DNA of 64,000 bases, taken from the NCBI RefSeq assembly GCF_947497025.1, contig NZ_CANMFC010000002.1, positions 124,001 through 188,000 of the forward strand. The letters run 5' to 3'. The notes beneath the pieces are model-generated. The model saw only the letters and a list, made by a program, of their open reading frames with translations, was not told where the DNA came from and did no database searches. Positions 52,223-61,815 of this stretch are shown in pieces. The DNA comes from an uncultured Kushneria sp. GTDB taxonomy: Bacteria > Pseudomonadota > Gammaproteobacteria > Pseudomonadales > Halomonadaceae. The position numbers and the translations under genes are program-made. Every line of letters starts with the position of its first letter. Positions within the stretch are counted from its first letter, which is position 1.

Positions 52223-52474
52223 ATGGCACGAGTAACGGTTGAAGATTGTCTCCAATTCATGGATAACCGCTTTCAGCTGGTCATGGTCGCGACCCATCGC
52301 GCCCGTCAGCTGGCCCGCGGATCGCGCAATGCCGAACTCCCCTGGGAAAATGACAAGAGCACCGTCATGGCCCTGCGCGAAATCGCGGCGCAAAAGGTCG
52401 ATCGCACCGTGCTCAACGAGCCGCTGGAAGCCATGGTCCCCCAGCGCCCGCGCTACGAACCTGAAAGCGAATAA
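52223..52474 (+). CDS. rpoZ: RNA polymerase omega subunit
   Basis: 83-residue small subunit that helps beta-prime assemble and is part of the ppGpp-binding site. The sequence [30 protein letters not shown] is the family signature. AGGAG precedes the ATG. Between gmk and spoT as in E. coli and Pseudomonas. Confidence 0.97.
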   Translation: MARVTVEDCLQFMDNRFQLVMVATHRARQLARGSRNAELPWENDKSTVMALREIAAQKVDRTVLNEPLEAMVPQRPRYEPESE

Positions 52475-52500
52475 GCCCATTGCCCATACGCTGACCTGCC

Positions 52501-54627
52501 ATGTTCACGATCGATGATCTCTCCGACCGCCTGGACGGCTACCTGACCGTCGATGAGATCGCGCAGGTCAGACGCGCCTTCTATTACGCCGAACAGGCCC
52601 ACGACGGCCAGCATCGCCGCTCCGGCGAGCCCTATGTGACCCACCCGCTGGCCGTGGCCAACATCCTTGCCAACATGCACATGGACTATCAAAGCCTGAT
52701 GGCGGCGATGCTTCATGACGTGATCGAGGATACCGGCATCACCAAGGAGGCACTGTCGCGCCAGTTCGGTGAAGAGGTGGCAGAGCTGGTCGACGGGGTC
52801 TCGAAGCTGACCCAGATCACCTTCGAGGACAAGGCCGTCGCCCAGGCGGAGAACTTCCAGAAGATGGTACTGGCGATGTCACGCGATATTCGCGTCATCA
52901 TTGTCAAGCTGGCGGATCGTCTGCACAACATGCGCACCCTGGGTGCCCTGCGCCCGGACAAGAAGCGCCGCATTGCGCGTGAAACGCTGGAGATATACTC
53001 CCGCATTGCCGGACGCCTTGGCATCAACACCATTCGGGTCGAACTCGAGGATCTCTCCTTTCAGGCGATTCACCCGATGCGCGCCGAGCGCATTCAGCGC
53101 GCGGTGGTCAAGGCACGCGGCAACCGTCGCTCGATGGTGCGCCACGTTCAGAGCACCCTGCAGAGCACACTAGATGGCGACGAGCTGCCCGGCACGGTCA
53201 TGGGGCGCCAGAAGCATCTGCTGTCGATCTATCGCAAGATGCGCGATCAGCGAAAGCCCTTCAACGAGTTGATGGACGTGTTCGGCTTTCGCATCGTCAC
53301 CGACCGGGTCGATACCTGCTATCGCATCCTGGGCGCGGTGCACAATCTCTACAAGCCGGTACCGGGGCGCTTCAAGGACTACATCGCCATTCCCAAGGCC
53401 AACGGCTACCAGAGCCTGCATACCACGCTCTTTGGCCCCAACGGCATCCCCATCGAGGTGCAGATCCGCACCCGCGAGATGGAGGCGATGGCCAACAACG
53501 GCATTGCCGCCCACTGGCTCTACAAGGCCGGCCAGACCGACCGACCGATCGCCATGGGCAGCCACGCCCGCGCCCGCGAATGGGTGCGCGGCCTGCTGGA
53601 AATGCAGCGCCATGCCGGCAACTCGCTCGAGTTCATCGAACACGTCAAAAACGACCTGTTCCCTGATGATGCCTACGTGTTCACCCCCAAGGGCGACATC
53701 ATGGAACTGCCGCGCGGGGCCACCGCCATCGATTTTGCCTACGCGGTGCACACCGATATCGGCAACAGCTGCATCGCCTGTCGCATCGACCGCCATCTGG
53801 CCCCGCTGTCATCGCGTCTTGAAAGCGGCCAGACCGTCGAGATCATTACCGCACCGGGGGCCCAGCCCAACCTGGCATGGCTATCGTTCACGATTACCGC
53901 CAAGGCCCGCTCGGCGGTGCGTCATGCCCTCAAGCATCAGCAGCGCAACGACTCGGTAGCGCTGGGCCGTCGTCTGCTCAATCAGGCCCTTTCCTCGTTC
54001 AACCTGACGCTGGAGACACTGTCACAGACCCCTCTTGATGCGCTGCTCGAGGCGCTGACGCTGAAGTCACTGGATGATCTGCTTGAGGAGATCGGGCTGG
54101 GCAGCCGCGTGGCCTACAGCGTGGCGCGGCGTCTGGTCGACAGCGAGCCCGAACGGATTCAGGCCCACAGCGACAACCAGCAGGGCGCCATGGCCATCAG
54201 CGGCGCCCGCAACATGGTGATCAGCTTTGCCCGCTGCTGCTATCCGCTGCCGGGCGACACCATCGTTGGCAATCTCAGTGCCGGTCGCGGCATTGTGGTG
54301 CACCGCAGCGAGTGCGGTAATCTGGAAGACTGCCGCGAGGATCCCGAGAAGTGCTTTCCGCTGCAGTGGTCCGAGACCGTGGAGGATGACTTCCCGGTGG
54401 GCCTGCGCCTTGAGATTGAAACGCGCCGAGGGCTGGTGGCCGAGCTTGCCAGTCTGATCAACGACGCCGAAGCCAATATCGAGCGCATCAATATCGAGGA
54501 ACGTGATGAGCGTCTGTCGATCGTTCACCTGACCCTTGCCGTGCGTAACCGCGTCCATCTGGCGCGAATCATCAAGCGTATTCGCAATCTGGCCTATGTG
54601 GGTCGCGTCTCGCGTACCGGCAGCTGA
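52501..54627 (+). CDS. spoT: Bifunctional (p)ppGpp synthetase/hydrolase SpoT
   Basis: 708 residues. The hydrolase HD domain has H48 and H72-D73-x2-E76-D77 (HDVIED). The synthetase domain carries the RFKD (RxKD) motif of SpoT/Rel proteins in PGRFKDYIAIPKANGYQSLHTT. TGS (VFTPKGDIMELPRGATAIDFAYAVH), a helical/CC region and a C-terminal ACT domain follow. It sets alarmone levels during starvation. It starts 26 bp after rpoZ. Next comes ridA after 66 bp. Confidence 0.96.
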   Translation: MFTIDDLSDRLDGYLTVDEIAQVRRAFYYAEQAHDGQHRRSGEPYVTHPLAVANILANMHMDYQSLMAAMLHDVIEDTGITKEALSRQFGEEVAELVDGVSKLTQITFEDKAVAQAENFQKMVLAMSRDIRVIIVKLADRLHNMRTLGALRPDKKRRIARETLEIYSRIAGRLGINTIRVELEDLSFQAIHPMRAERIQRAVVKARGNRRSMVRHVQSTLQSTLDGDELPGTVMGRQKHLLSIYRKMRDQRKPFNELMDVFGFRIVTDRVDTCYRILGAVHNLYKPVPGRFKDYIAIPKANGYQSLHTTLFGPNGIPIEVQIRTREMEAMANNGIAAHWLYKAGQTDRPIAMGSHARAREWVRGLLEMQRHAGNSLEFIEHVKNDLFPDDAYVFTPKGDIMELPRGATAIDFAYAVHTDIGNSCIACRIDRHLAPLSSRLESGQTVEIITAPGAQPNLAWLSFTITAKARSAVRHALKHQQRNDSVALGRRLLNQALSSFNLTLETLSQTPLDALLEALTLKSLDDLLEEIGLGSRVAYSVARRLVDSEPERIQAHSDNQQGAMAISGARNMVISFARCCYPLPGDTIVGNLSAGRGIVVHRSECGNLEDCREDPEKCFPLQWSETVEDDFPVGLRLEIETRRGLVAELASLINDAEANIERINIEERDERLSIVHLTLAVRNRVHLARIIKRIRNLAYVGRVSRTGS

Positions 54628-54693
54628 CAATCCGACGCATCATCGCCTTTTGACTTTTGAAGAGTGCTTTCAACAACAACGCAGGGAGTGTTC

Positions 54694-55083
54694 ATGAGCA
54701 ATCGTGCCGCCATTCATACCGACCGGGCCCCGAAGGCCATCGGCCCTTATTCACAGGCCGTCAAGGCCGGCAATACCGTTTACCTGTCCGGTCAGATTCC
54801 ACTCGACCCGGACACCATGGAGATGGTGAGCGAGGATATCGAAGCGCAGGCACACCAGGTCTTCAGGAACATGAAAGCCGTGTGTGAAGAAGCCGCCGGC
54901 ACGCTGGCCGATATCGTCAAGCTCAACCTCTACCTGACGGATCTATCGCACTTTGCGCGCGTCAACGCGGTCATGGAGCAGTATTTCCAGCCGCCCTACC
55001 CGGCTCGTGCCGCGGTGGGCGTGAAGGAGCTGCCCAAAGGCAGCCAGTTTGAAGCCGAAGGCATCATGGTGCTGGGCGACTGA
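54694..55083 (+). CDS. ridA: RidA family reactive-intermediate deaminase
   Basis: 129 residues of the YjgF/YER057c/UK114 family. Hydrolyses enamine/imine intermediates made by PLP enzymes. The signature [27 protein letters not shown] and the substrate arginine in [25 protein letters not shown] are present. The ATG follows GGGAG by about 7 nt; earlier in-frame codons overlap the spoT end. Placement after spoT is common in gammaproteobacteria. A terminator follows. Confidence 0.97.
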   Translation: MSNRAAIHTDRAPKAIGPYSQAVKAGNTVYLSGQIPLDPDTMEMVSEDIEAQAHQVFRNMKAVCEEAAGTLADIVKLNLYLTDLSHFARVNAVMEQYFQPPYPARAAVGVKELPKGSQFEAEGIMVLGD

Positions 55084-55114
55084 AGTACCGAGGTTGTTGT
55101 CGGTGCCATCAATG

Positions 55115-55150
55115 AAGGGGGGCGATGATTGGTAACATCGCCCCCTTTCC
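55115..55150. terminator. Bidirectional terminator after ridA
   Basis: GGGGGCGATG (55118-55127) pairs with CATCGCCCCC (55136-55145), 8-nt loop, then TTTCC. It lies between convergent ridA and the epimerase-like gene. Confidence 0.85.
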
Positions 55151-55185
55151 TGTGATCGGTCCTGCGCCAGACAGCGCGTACGGCG

Positions 55186-56061
55186 TCAGGCCTGCTCGCT
55201 GACCTTGATGCCTGCCGCCTTGAGCACCTGGGCGTAGCCCTCACGAAAGGTCGGATACTGGAACTGATAACCGGCCTCGACCAGCCGACGGCTGTCGCAG
55301 CGCTTGCTGGCGCGCCGGCGCAGCGGTGACTGGATGGTGCTGCTGGGCTCGACGTTGAGTCGGGCGGCCAGCCACATCATCACATCATGCAGCGGCGTGG
55401 ACTCGGTATCGCTGCCCAGATAGACCGGCTCGAGCGGTTCATTGTTCATGGCGCGCTCAATGAGAAAGTCCAGTACACCGGCACAGTCATCGCGATGGAT
55501 ACGGTTGGAATACATCGGCGGGCTCTTGGGTGCAATGCGGCCTTCCTGCACCTGACCGATCAGGCGCTCGCGCCCCGGACCATAGATGCCCGAAAAGCGC
55601 ACGGACGTGCCCGGCAGGGCGCTGGCGGCCAGACGCTGCTCGGCTTCGACCAAAAGACGCCCGGAGAAGCTTTTGGGGTCGAGTTCGCTGTCTTCATCGA
55701 CCGTTTCGCCCTCCTGCTGCCCGTAAACCGAGGTCGAGGAGACGAAGATGACGTGCTTCGGGGGCTGCGCCCGCTGCTCGAAGTCATTGAGTATTCGATC
55801 AAGCCCATCCACGTAGGCGGCCTGATAGGCACTCTCTTCGAAGCGGTCAGCGCTGAGCGCATAGACTACAATGTCGGCATCAGGCAGCGCTTCGAGCGCG
55901 GATTCATCGTTGATGTCCATCGATAATGGCTCAATGCCATACGACTGGAGTCCGGCCGCATGACGACGTACGCCGATCACACGGTACCCCTGTTCGAGCT
56001 TGCGCTGGCCCAGTGCGGTACCGACATCGCCGCACCCAAGGATGAGAATTGTTTTATTCAC
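55186..56061 (-). CDS. NAD-dependent epimerase/dehydratase-like SDR (YeeZ-like)
   Basis: 291 residues of the extended SDR group. The nucleotide-binding motif is GCGDVG (9-14). HVIFVSSTSVYGQQEGETVDE supplies the Ser/Thr and Tyr of the active site, though the usual YxxxK lysine is not obvious after GRLLVEAEQ, so activity is uncertain. FSGIYGPGRERLIGQ and NRIHRDDCAGVLDFLIE are typical of YeeZ and related proteins. It is divergent from oxyR across 109 bp. Substrate unknown. Confidence 0.88.
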   Translation of the reverse strand: MNKTILILGCGDVGTALGQRKLEQGYRVIGVRRHAAGLQSYGIEPLSMDINDESALEALPDADIVVYALSADRFEESAYQAAYVDGLDRILNDFEQRAQPPKHVIFVSSTSVYGQQEGETVDEDSELDPKSFSGRLLVEAEQRLAASALPGTSVRFSGIYGPGRERLIGQVQEGRIAPKSPPMYSNRIHRDDCAGVLDFLIERAMNNEPLEPVYLGSDTESTPLHDVMMWLAARLNVEPSSTIQSPLRRRASKRCDSRRLVEAGYQFQYPTFREGYAQVLKAAGIKVSEQA

Positions 56062-56170
56062 CCGCTAAGCTCCTTGCTTGATAGGGCCGATAAGGTTTGA
56101 CTACAAGGCCCTGATTGAACGGTCGCTTCATGCGACAACTCCCTGTCCACGTGCTGGCTCGGTCTGCTAC

Positions 56171-57088
56171 ATGACTCTAACAGAACTTCGTTACATCGTA
56201 ACCTTGGCCCAGGAGCGTCATTTCGGACGCGCCGCCGAGCGTTGCTTCGTCTCCCAGCCGACCCTGTCGGTGGCGGTCAAGAAACTGGAGGAAGAACTGG
56301 GCGTGGCGCTGTTCGAGCGCAGCAAGTCCACCGTCCAGGTGACCCCGCTGGGCGAAAGGATCGTCGAGCAGGCCAGTCGCGTGCTCGAACAGGCCGGCGC
56401 GATCAAGGAGCTGGCCAATGAAGGCAAGGATCAGCTCTCAAGCCCCTTGCGGGTCGGTGCCATTCATACCATCGGGCCCTATCTCTTCCCGCATCTGATC
56501 CCCAGACTCTCCGAGGAAGCGCCGCAGATGCCGCTTTACATCGAGGAGAACCTGACCGGCGAGCTGCGGCGCAAGCTGCGCTCCGGCGAGCTGGACGTGA
56601 TTATCGTGGCGCTGCCCTTTGCCGAGCCCGATGTTCTGACCAAATCGCTCTATGACGAGCCCTTTGAAGTACTGCTGCCGGCCGGTCATGCCTGGCTCTC
56701 GCGCAAGGAGATCGACCGGGACGTATTGTACGACGAGAAGATGCTGATGCTGGGCGAGGGCCACTGCTTTCGTGATCAGGTCCTCGAGGCGTGTCCGACC
56801 ATCAAAAATCACGTGCATCAGCCCGGCAACACCCTGATTGCCGAGGGCGGCTCGCTGGAAACCATTCGCCACATGGTCGCCTCCGGGCTCGGCATCACCG
56901 TGGTCCCCCAGTCCGCCACCGGCAGCGTGCATTATGCCAGCGGTCTGCTGGAAACGCGTCCGTTCAGGGACCCGGCGCCGTATCGCACCGTGGCGCTGGC
57001 CTGGCGGGCCAGCTTCCCGCGCCCCAAGGCGATCGACTCGATTACGCGCGCCATCAAGGCCTGCCACAAGGCGATCAATCCGGAATGA
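56171..57088 (+). CDS. oxyR: Hydrogen peroxide sensor OxyR
   Basis: 305-residue LysR-family activator. The winged helix starts MTLTELRYIVTLAQERHFGRAAERCFVSQPTLSVAVKKLE. The redox pair is C199 and C208 (GEGHCFRDQVLEAC), the same numbers as in E. coli OxyR. Peroxide forms the disulfide and turns on catalase and peroxidase genes. The chosen ATG at 56171 gives the family start; a longer frame from 56078 has no likeness. It overlaps recG by 4 nt (ATGA), so both are co-expressed, as in Pseudomonas-type genomes. Confidence 0.97.
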   Translation: MTLTELRYIVTLAQERHFGRAAERCFVSQPTLSVAVKKLEEELGVALFERSKSTVQVTPLGERIVEQASRVLEQAGAIKELANEGKDQLSSPLRVGAIHTIGPYLFPHLIPRLSEEAPQMPLYIEENLTGELRRKLRSGELDVIIVALPFAEPDVLTKSLYDEPFEVLLPAGHAWLSRKEIDRDVLYDEKMLMLGEGHCFRDQVLEACPTIKNHVHQPGNTLIAEGGSLETIRHMVASGLGITVVPQSATGSVHYASGLLETRPFRDPAPYRTVALAWRASFPRPKAIDSITRAIKACHKAINPE

Positions 57089-59205
57089 GTGCCGCCTTGC
57101 ACGCCAGGGTCAGCGGCGCGACGGATCTGAACACGCTCAAGGGCGTGGGGCCGGCGATGCGCGAGCGCCTGGAACGCCTCGGGCTGCAGGTGGCAGAAGA
57201 TCTGCTCTTTCATCTGCCGCTGCGCTATCAGGACCGCACTCGGGTCACCCCGATTGCAGCCCTCAAGGCCGGCAGCGAGGCGGTGGTGGAAGGCGAGGTG
57301 ACGGCTTCTGACGTGATCCAGGGCCGCAAGCGCAGCCTGCTGGTCCGCCTGCGTGACGGGTCAGGGATCATGTCGCTGCGTTTTTTCCACTTCTCCCAGG
57401 CTCAGGTCGGGCAGTTTGCCCGTGGCACTCGGATACGCCTGTTTGGCGAGGCGCGCTCCGGCAGTACCGGCCTTGAGATGTATCACCCCGAGTATCGGCT
57501 TTTAAAGGACGAGCCTCAGGAGGTGGAAGAGACCCTCACGCCAATCTATCCGACCACGGAAGGACTGGCCCAGCCGCGCCTGCGCGCCCTGATTCGTCAG
57601 GCCTTTGAGCATCTTGATCAGGGCAGCCTCACGCTGGAGGAGCTGATTCCCGACGCCATCCGGACCCGCTTTCGATTGCCGGCGCTGCGCGAATCGCTGG
57701 ATTACCTGCATTTTCCGCCGCCGGATGCCCCGCTGGAGACGCTGGCCGATGGCCATCATCCCACTCAGCGCCGGCTGGCGCTCGAGGAGCTGCTCGCCCA
57801 CCAGCTGAGCCTGTATCGCATTCGCCTGCGCATTCAGGACGATGCTGCCCCGGCATTGCCCGCCAGCGGCGGGCTGGCCACCCGGTTTCTGACCCAGCTG
57901 CCATTTTCGCTGACCGGCGCCCAGCGCCGGGTATTAAGCGAGATCAGCGCCGATATCAGTCAGGCCACGCCCATGCTGCGGCTGGTGCAGGGCGATGTCG
58001 GCTCCGGCAAGACGGTGGTGGCTGCCATGGCGATGCTCCAGGCCGTGGCCGGCGGCTATCAGGCCGCGCTCATGGCGCCGACCGAACTGCTGGCCGAGCA
58101 GCACTACAAGAGTCTCAAGCGCTGGTTCGAGCCGCTGGGCATCGAGGTAGCGTGGCTTTCCGGCAAGCTCAAGGGCAAGGCAAGGCTGGAAGCCAAGGCG
58201 ATGATCAGTGAAGGGCGTGCCCGGGTCGTGGCCGGCACCCACGCACTCTTTCAGGACGATGTGCATTTTCAACGCCTGGGCCTGGCCGTGATCGATGAGC
58301 AGCATCGCTTTGGCGTGCATCAGCGCCTCGCCCTGCGTCAAAAGGGTGAGGTCAGCACGGACGGGCGCAGCAGCGGCACCACCCCGCATCAGCTGATCAT
58401 GACCGCCACGCCCATTCCCCGAACGCTGGCGATGAGCGCCTACGCCGATCTGGACGTCTCGGTGATTGATGAGCTGCCGCCCGGGCGCACGCCGGTCAGG
58501 ACCGTGGCGGTATCGGACGAGCGCCGCGGCGAGGTGACCGAACGCATTCGCAACGCCTGCATGGCCGGTCGCCAGGCCTACTGGGTCTGCACCCTGATCG
58601 AGGAGTCCGAAGCGCTGACCTGTCAGGCTGCCGAGGTCACCCGCGACACCCTGACCGAAGCGCTGCCGGAGTTTCAGGTCGGCCTGGTCCACGGGCGCAT
58701 GAAGGCCGCCGAGAAGGCCGAGGTGATGAACGCCTTTCGTGACGGCGAGCTGGACCTGCTGGTGGCCACCACGGTCATCGAGGTGGGGGTGGATGTCCCC
58801 AATGCCAGTCTGATGATCATCGAAAACCCCGAGCGTCTGGGGCTGGCCCAGCTGCACCAGCTCAGAGGCCGGGTCGGACGCGGCAGGGTCGAGAGCTTCT
58901 GTGTGCTGCTCTACCATCCTCCGCTGTCGGACACCTCCCGCGAGCGCCTGGCCGTGCTGCGCGAATCCAATGACGGCTTTCGCATCGCCGAACGGGATCT
59001 GGAGCTGCGCGGGCCCGGCGAGGTGCTCGGCACCCGGCAGACCGGTCTGGTCGGCATGAAGATTGCCGATCTCACCCGGGATCGTGACCTGCTGGAGCCG
59101 GTGCGCAGCCTGACCCGCGCCATGCTCGATCAGGCGCCCGAGGCGGTCGAGCCCCTGATCCGCCGCTGGCTGGGTGATGCTGTCGGCCAGTACGGTCAGG
59201 TGTAG
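57085..59205 (+). CDS. recG: ATP-dependent DNA helicase RecG
   Basis: 706 residues. Remodels stalled replication forks and Holliday junctions. The N-terminal wedge domain has TLKGVGPAMRERLERLGL and LLFHLPLRYQDRT. The helicase carries Walker A GDVGSGKT, DEQH box (VIDEQHRFGVHQR), ATPIPRTLAM, and the RecG-type end motif QLHQLRGRVGRG. The start overlaps the oxyR stop (ATGA). No clear terminator follows; the second type I R-M operon begins 147 bp downstream. Confidence 0.97.
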   Translation: MSAALHARVSGATDLNTLKGVGPAMRERLERLGLQVAEDLLFHLPLRYQDRTRVTPIAALKAGSEAVVEGEVTASDVIQGRKRSLLVRLRDGSGIMSLRFFHFSQAQVGQFARGTRIRLFGEARSGSTGLEMYHPEYRLLKDEPQEVEETLTPIYPTTEGLAQPRLRALIRQAFEHLDQGSLTLEELIPDAIRTRFRLPALRESLDYLHFPPPDAPLETLADGHHPTQRRLALEELLAHQLSLYRIRLRIQDDAAPALPASGGLATRFLTQLPFSLTGAQRRVLSEISADISQATPMLRLVQGDVGSGKTVVAAMAMLQAVAGGYQAALMAPTELLAEQHYKSLKRWFEPLGIEVAWLSGKLKGKARLEAKAMISEGRARVVAGTHALFQDDVHFQRLGLAVIDEQHRFGVHQRLALRQKGEVSTDGRSSGTTPHQLIMTATPIPRTLAMSAYADLDVSVIDELPPGRTPVRTVAVSDERRGEVTERIRNACMAGRQAYWVCTLIEESEALTCQAAEVTRDTLTEALPEFQVGLVHGRMKAAEKAEVMNAFRDGELDLLVATTVIEVGVDVPNASLMIIENPERLGLAQLHQLRGRVGRGRVESFCVLLYHPPLSDTSRERLAVLRESNDGFRIAERDLELRGPGEVLGTRQTGLVGMKIADLTRDRDLLEPVRSLTRAMLDQAPEAVEPLIRRWLGDAVGQYGQV

Positions 59206-59352
59206 GTCAGGCTGCCTTCTGCAACCGAGTAGCCTGTTTTCGCCAGGGCTGCCCTATCACGCCAACAGAATGAGACACTAGGAAAAATCCAACTCTGCTT
59301 TCCAGTAGGCGAATTCTGCCTGCTGGCAGTTGACGATATTCAGGTAAATGGA

Positions 59353-61815
59353 ATGGCCCTCAAAAAATCTCAGCTCTATCGCTCCCTCTGGCAGTCCTGT
59401 GACGAGTTGCGCGGCGGTATGGACGCTTCACAGTACAAGGACTACATCCTGACCCTGCTGTTCATGAAGTACGTCTCGGACAGAAAGGACTCGTTGATCG
59501 AGGTTCCTGAAGGGGGCAGCTTCGCCGATATGCTGGCGCTCAAGGGCGACAAGGAGATCGGCGATAGGATCAACAAGATCATCGGTCGACTGGCCGAAGC
59601 AAATGACCTCAAGGGCGTCATTGATCAGGCGGATTTCAACGATGAGACGAAGCTGGGTTCGGGCAAGGACATGCAGGATCGGCTTTCAAAGCTGGTCAGT
59701 ATTTTCAATCAGCTCGACCTGGGCGCCAACCGCGCCGACGGTGACGACCTGCTGGGTGATGCCTATGAATACCTGATGCGCCACTTCGCTTCCGAATCCG
59801 GCAAAAGCAAGGGGCAGTTTTATACGCCGGCGGAGGTTTCCCGCGTCATCGCCCAGATCGTGGGGATCGGTCAGAACACCCGTCAGGACGAGACGCTCTA
59901 TGATCCGACCTGCGGGTCCGGCTCGCTGCTGCTGCGCGCCGCCTACGAGGCGCCACAGGGGATGAGCATCTACGGCCAGGAGAACGACAACGCCACCTGG
60001 GCGCTGGCCAGAATGAACATGATCCTGCACGACTACCCGACCGCCGAGCTGTGGCGTGGCAATACACTGTCGCAGCCCTGGTTCAAAAGTAGCGATGGCA
60101 GCCTCAAGACCTTCGATTACGCCGTGGCCAATCCCCCGTTCTCGGCAAAATCCTGGACCAACGGCCTTGACCCGGCCAACGACGAATTCGAACGTTTCGA
60201 ACTTGGCACGCCACCGGCCAAAAACGGGGACTACGCTTTTCTGCTGCACCTGGTCAAGTCGCTCAAGTCCACCGGTCAGGGCGCCATTATCCTGCCCCAC
60301 GGCGTGCTGTTTCGCGGTCATAAGGAGGCGGACATCCGCCGCAACCTGATCCGCCGCGGCCTGATCAAGGCCGTGATCGGGCTGCCCGCCAACCTTTTCT
60401 ACGGCACCGGCATTCCCGCCTGCATCATCCTGATCGACAAGGCCGGGGCCGCTGAGCGTCGTGATCCGGACAGCGGCGGTATCTTCATGTGCGATGCCAG
60501 TCGTGAGTTCATGAAGGATGGCAACAAGAACCGCCTGCGCTCCCGCGATATCCACAGAATTGTCGATACCGTCAATCATCAGCGCAACGTGCCGGGCTAC
60601 GCCCGCCGGGTACCACTAGCCGAGATTACTGGCGATAAAAACGAGTTCAACCTCAATATCCCGCGCTATATCGATGCGGCCAATAAGGAAGACGAGCACG
60701 ATCTTTTTGCCCATCTGAACGGCGGCATTCCGGAGCGCGACATCGATGCGCTCCAGGAGTACTGGGAGGTGCTGCCCGGGTTGCGCGCCTCGCTATTCAA
60801 ACAAAGTGAGCGCGCAGGCTACCTGGCCGCGGCGCTCGAGCCGCAGCAGGTCAAGGCCACGATACTGGCGCATCCGGAGTTTCAGTCCTTCGCCCAGCGC
60901 GTGAGTCGAATCATCAATAACTGGCAGTCGGCCCACTGGTCACTATTGAGGGAACTGGCACCCGGCGTTCAGCCTCGCCAGGTGATCCATGAAATCGCCG
61001 AAGACCTGCTGGCGCGATTCACTTCGATAGCGCTCTTGGACCGCTACGCCGTTTACCAGCGGTTGATGGATTACTGGGCCGAGGTGATGCAGGACGATGT
61101 CTACCTCGTCGCTGCCGACGGTTGGCAAGAAGCTGCCCGCCCGCGCGGCGTGATCGATGACAAGGAGCGCAAGATCAAGGAAGAGCCCGACCTGGTGGTC
61201 GGCAGCGGCAAAAAGGCGAAAAGATACAAGATGGACCTGATCCCGCCCGGATTGTTGATAAAGCGCTACTTCGCCGATGAACAGACCCGGCTTGAAGCCT
61301 TGCAGGCAGAGGCCGAGAACGCCACACGCTCTCTTGAGGAGTTCATCGAAGAGCAGGAAGGCGAAGAAGACCTGCTCAGCGAAGTCAAAAACGACAAGGG
61401 CAAGGTGACCAAAACCGAGATTCCCAAACGTCTCAAGGTGCTCAAGGGCGAAGCGGAAAGCGACGACGAAATCGCCGCACTCAGGCAGTGCCAGAAGCGT
61501 CTGAACGCTGAAGCCGCGGCCAAAAAGGCCGCCAAAGAGGCCGAAACCGCGCTGCATCATGCTGTGCTGGCGCGCTACGCGCAGCTCAGCGAGGCGGAAA
61601 TCAAGCAGCTCGCCGTGGACGACAAATGGTTGACGGACATCCGCGCCGCCATCGAATCGGAAGTCGAGCGTATCACCAACCGCCTGGCATCCCGCGTGCG
61701 CGAGCTGGAAGAGCGCTATGCCCAACCGCTGCCCGGCATCGAGCGCGAAGTCGAGGCGCTGGCGGCGCGCGTCACGGGCCATCTGGATACCATGGGAGTG
61801 CGGGTAGATGTCTGA
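59353..61815 (+). CDS. hsdM: Type I R-M adenine methyltransferase HsdM (second system)
   Basis: 820-residue methyltransferase. Motif I DPTCGSG (184-190) and motif IV NPPF (260-263) mark N6-adenine activity. The N-terminal HsdM domain reads QLYRSLWQSCDELRGGMDASQYKDYILTLLFMKYVSD. The C-terminal 300 residues form a long, charged, partly coiled-coil extension (about 540-820) absent from the 572-residue HsdM at 6396. It therefore belongs to a different type I family, like those with fused N- and C-terminal modules. It overlaps hsdS by 8 nt. Located just after recG, which may be the insertion point. Confidence 0.95.
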   Translation: MALKKSQLYRSLWQSCDELRGGMDASQYKDYILTLLFMKYVSDRKDSLIEVPEGGSFADMLALKGDKEIGDRINKIIGRLAEANDLKGVIDQADFNDETKLGSGKDMQDRLSKLVSIFNQLDLGANRADGDDLLGDAYEYLMRHFASESGKSKGQFYTPAEVSRVIAQIVGIGQNTRQDETLYDPTCGSGSLLLRAAYEAPQGMSIYGQENDNATWALARMNMILHDYPTAELWRGNTLSQPWFKSSDGSLKTFDYAVANPPFSAKSWTNGLDPANDEFERFELGTPPAKNGDYAFLLHLVKSLKSTGQGAIILPHGVLFRGHKEADIRRNLIRRGLIKAVIGLPANLFYGTGIPACIILIDKAGAAERRDPDSGGIFMCDASREFMKDGNKNRLRSRDIHRIVDTVNHQRNVPGYARRVPLAEITGDKNEFNLNIPRYIDAANKEDEHDLFAHLNGGIPERDIDALQEYWEVLPGLRASLFKQSERAGYLAAALEPQQVKATILAHPEFQSFAQRVSRIINNWQSAHWSLLRELAPGVQPRQVIHEIAEDLLARFTSIALLDRYAVYQRLMDYWAEVMQDDVYLVAADGWQEAARPRGVIDDKERKIKEEPDLVVGSGKKAKRYKMDLIPPGLLIKRYFADEQTRLEALQAEAENATRSLEEFIEEQEGEEDLLSEVKNDKGKVTKTEIPKRLKVLKGEAESDDEIAALRQCQKRLNAEAAAKKAAKEAETALHHAVLARYAQLSEAEIKQLAVDDKWLTDIRAAIESEVERITNRLASRVRELEERYAQPLPGIEREVEALAARVTGHLDTMGVRVDV

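Noticed and set aside
56062-56170. OxyR binding site in the epimerase-oxyR spacer
   Set aside because: Only one ATAG-like quarter-site could be aligned; the four-part spacing is not met.
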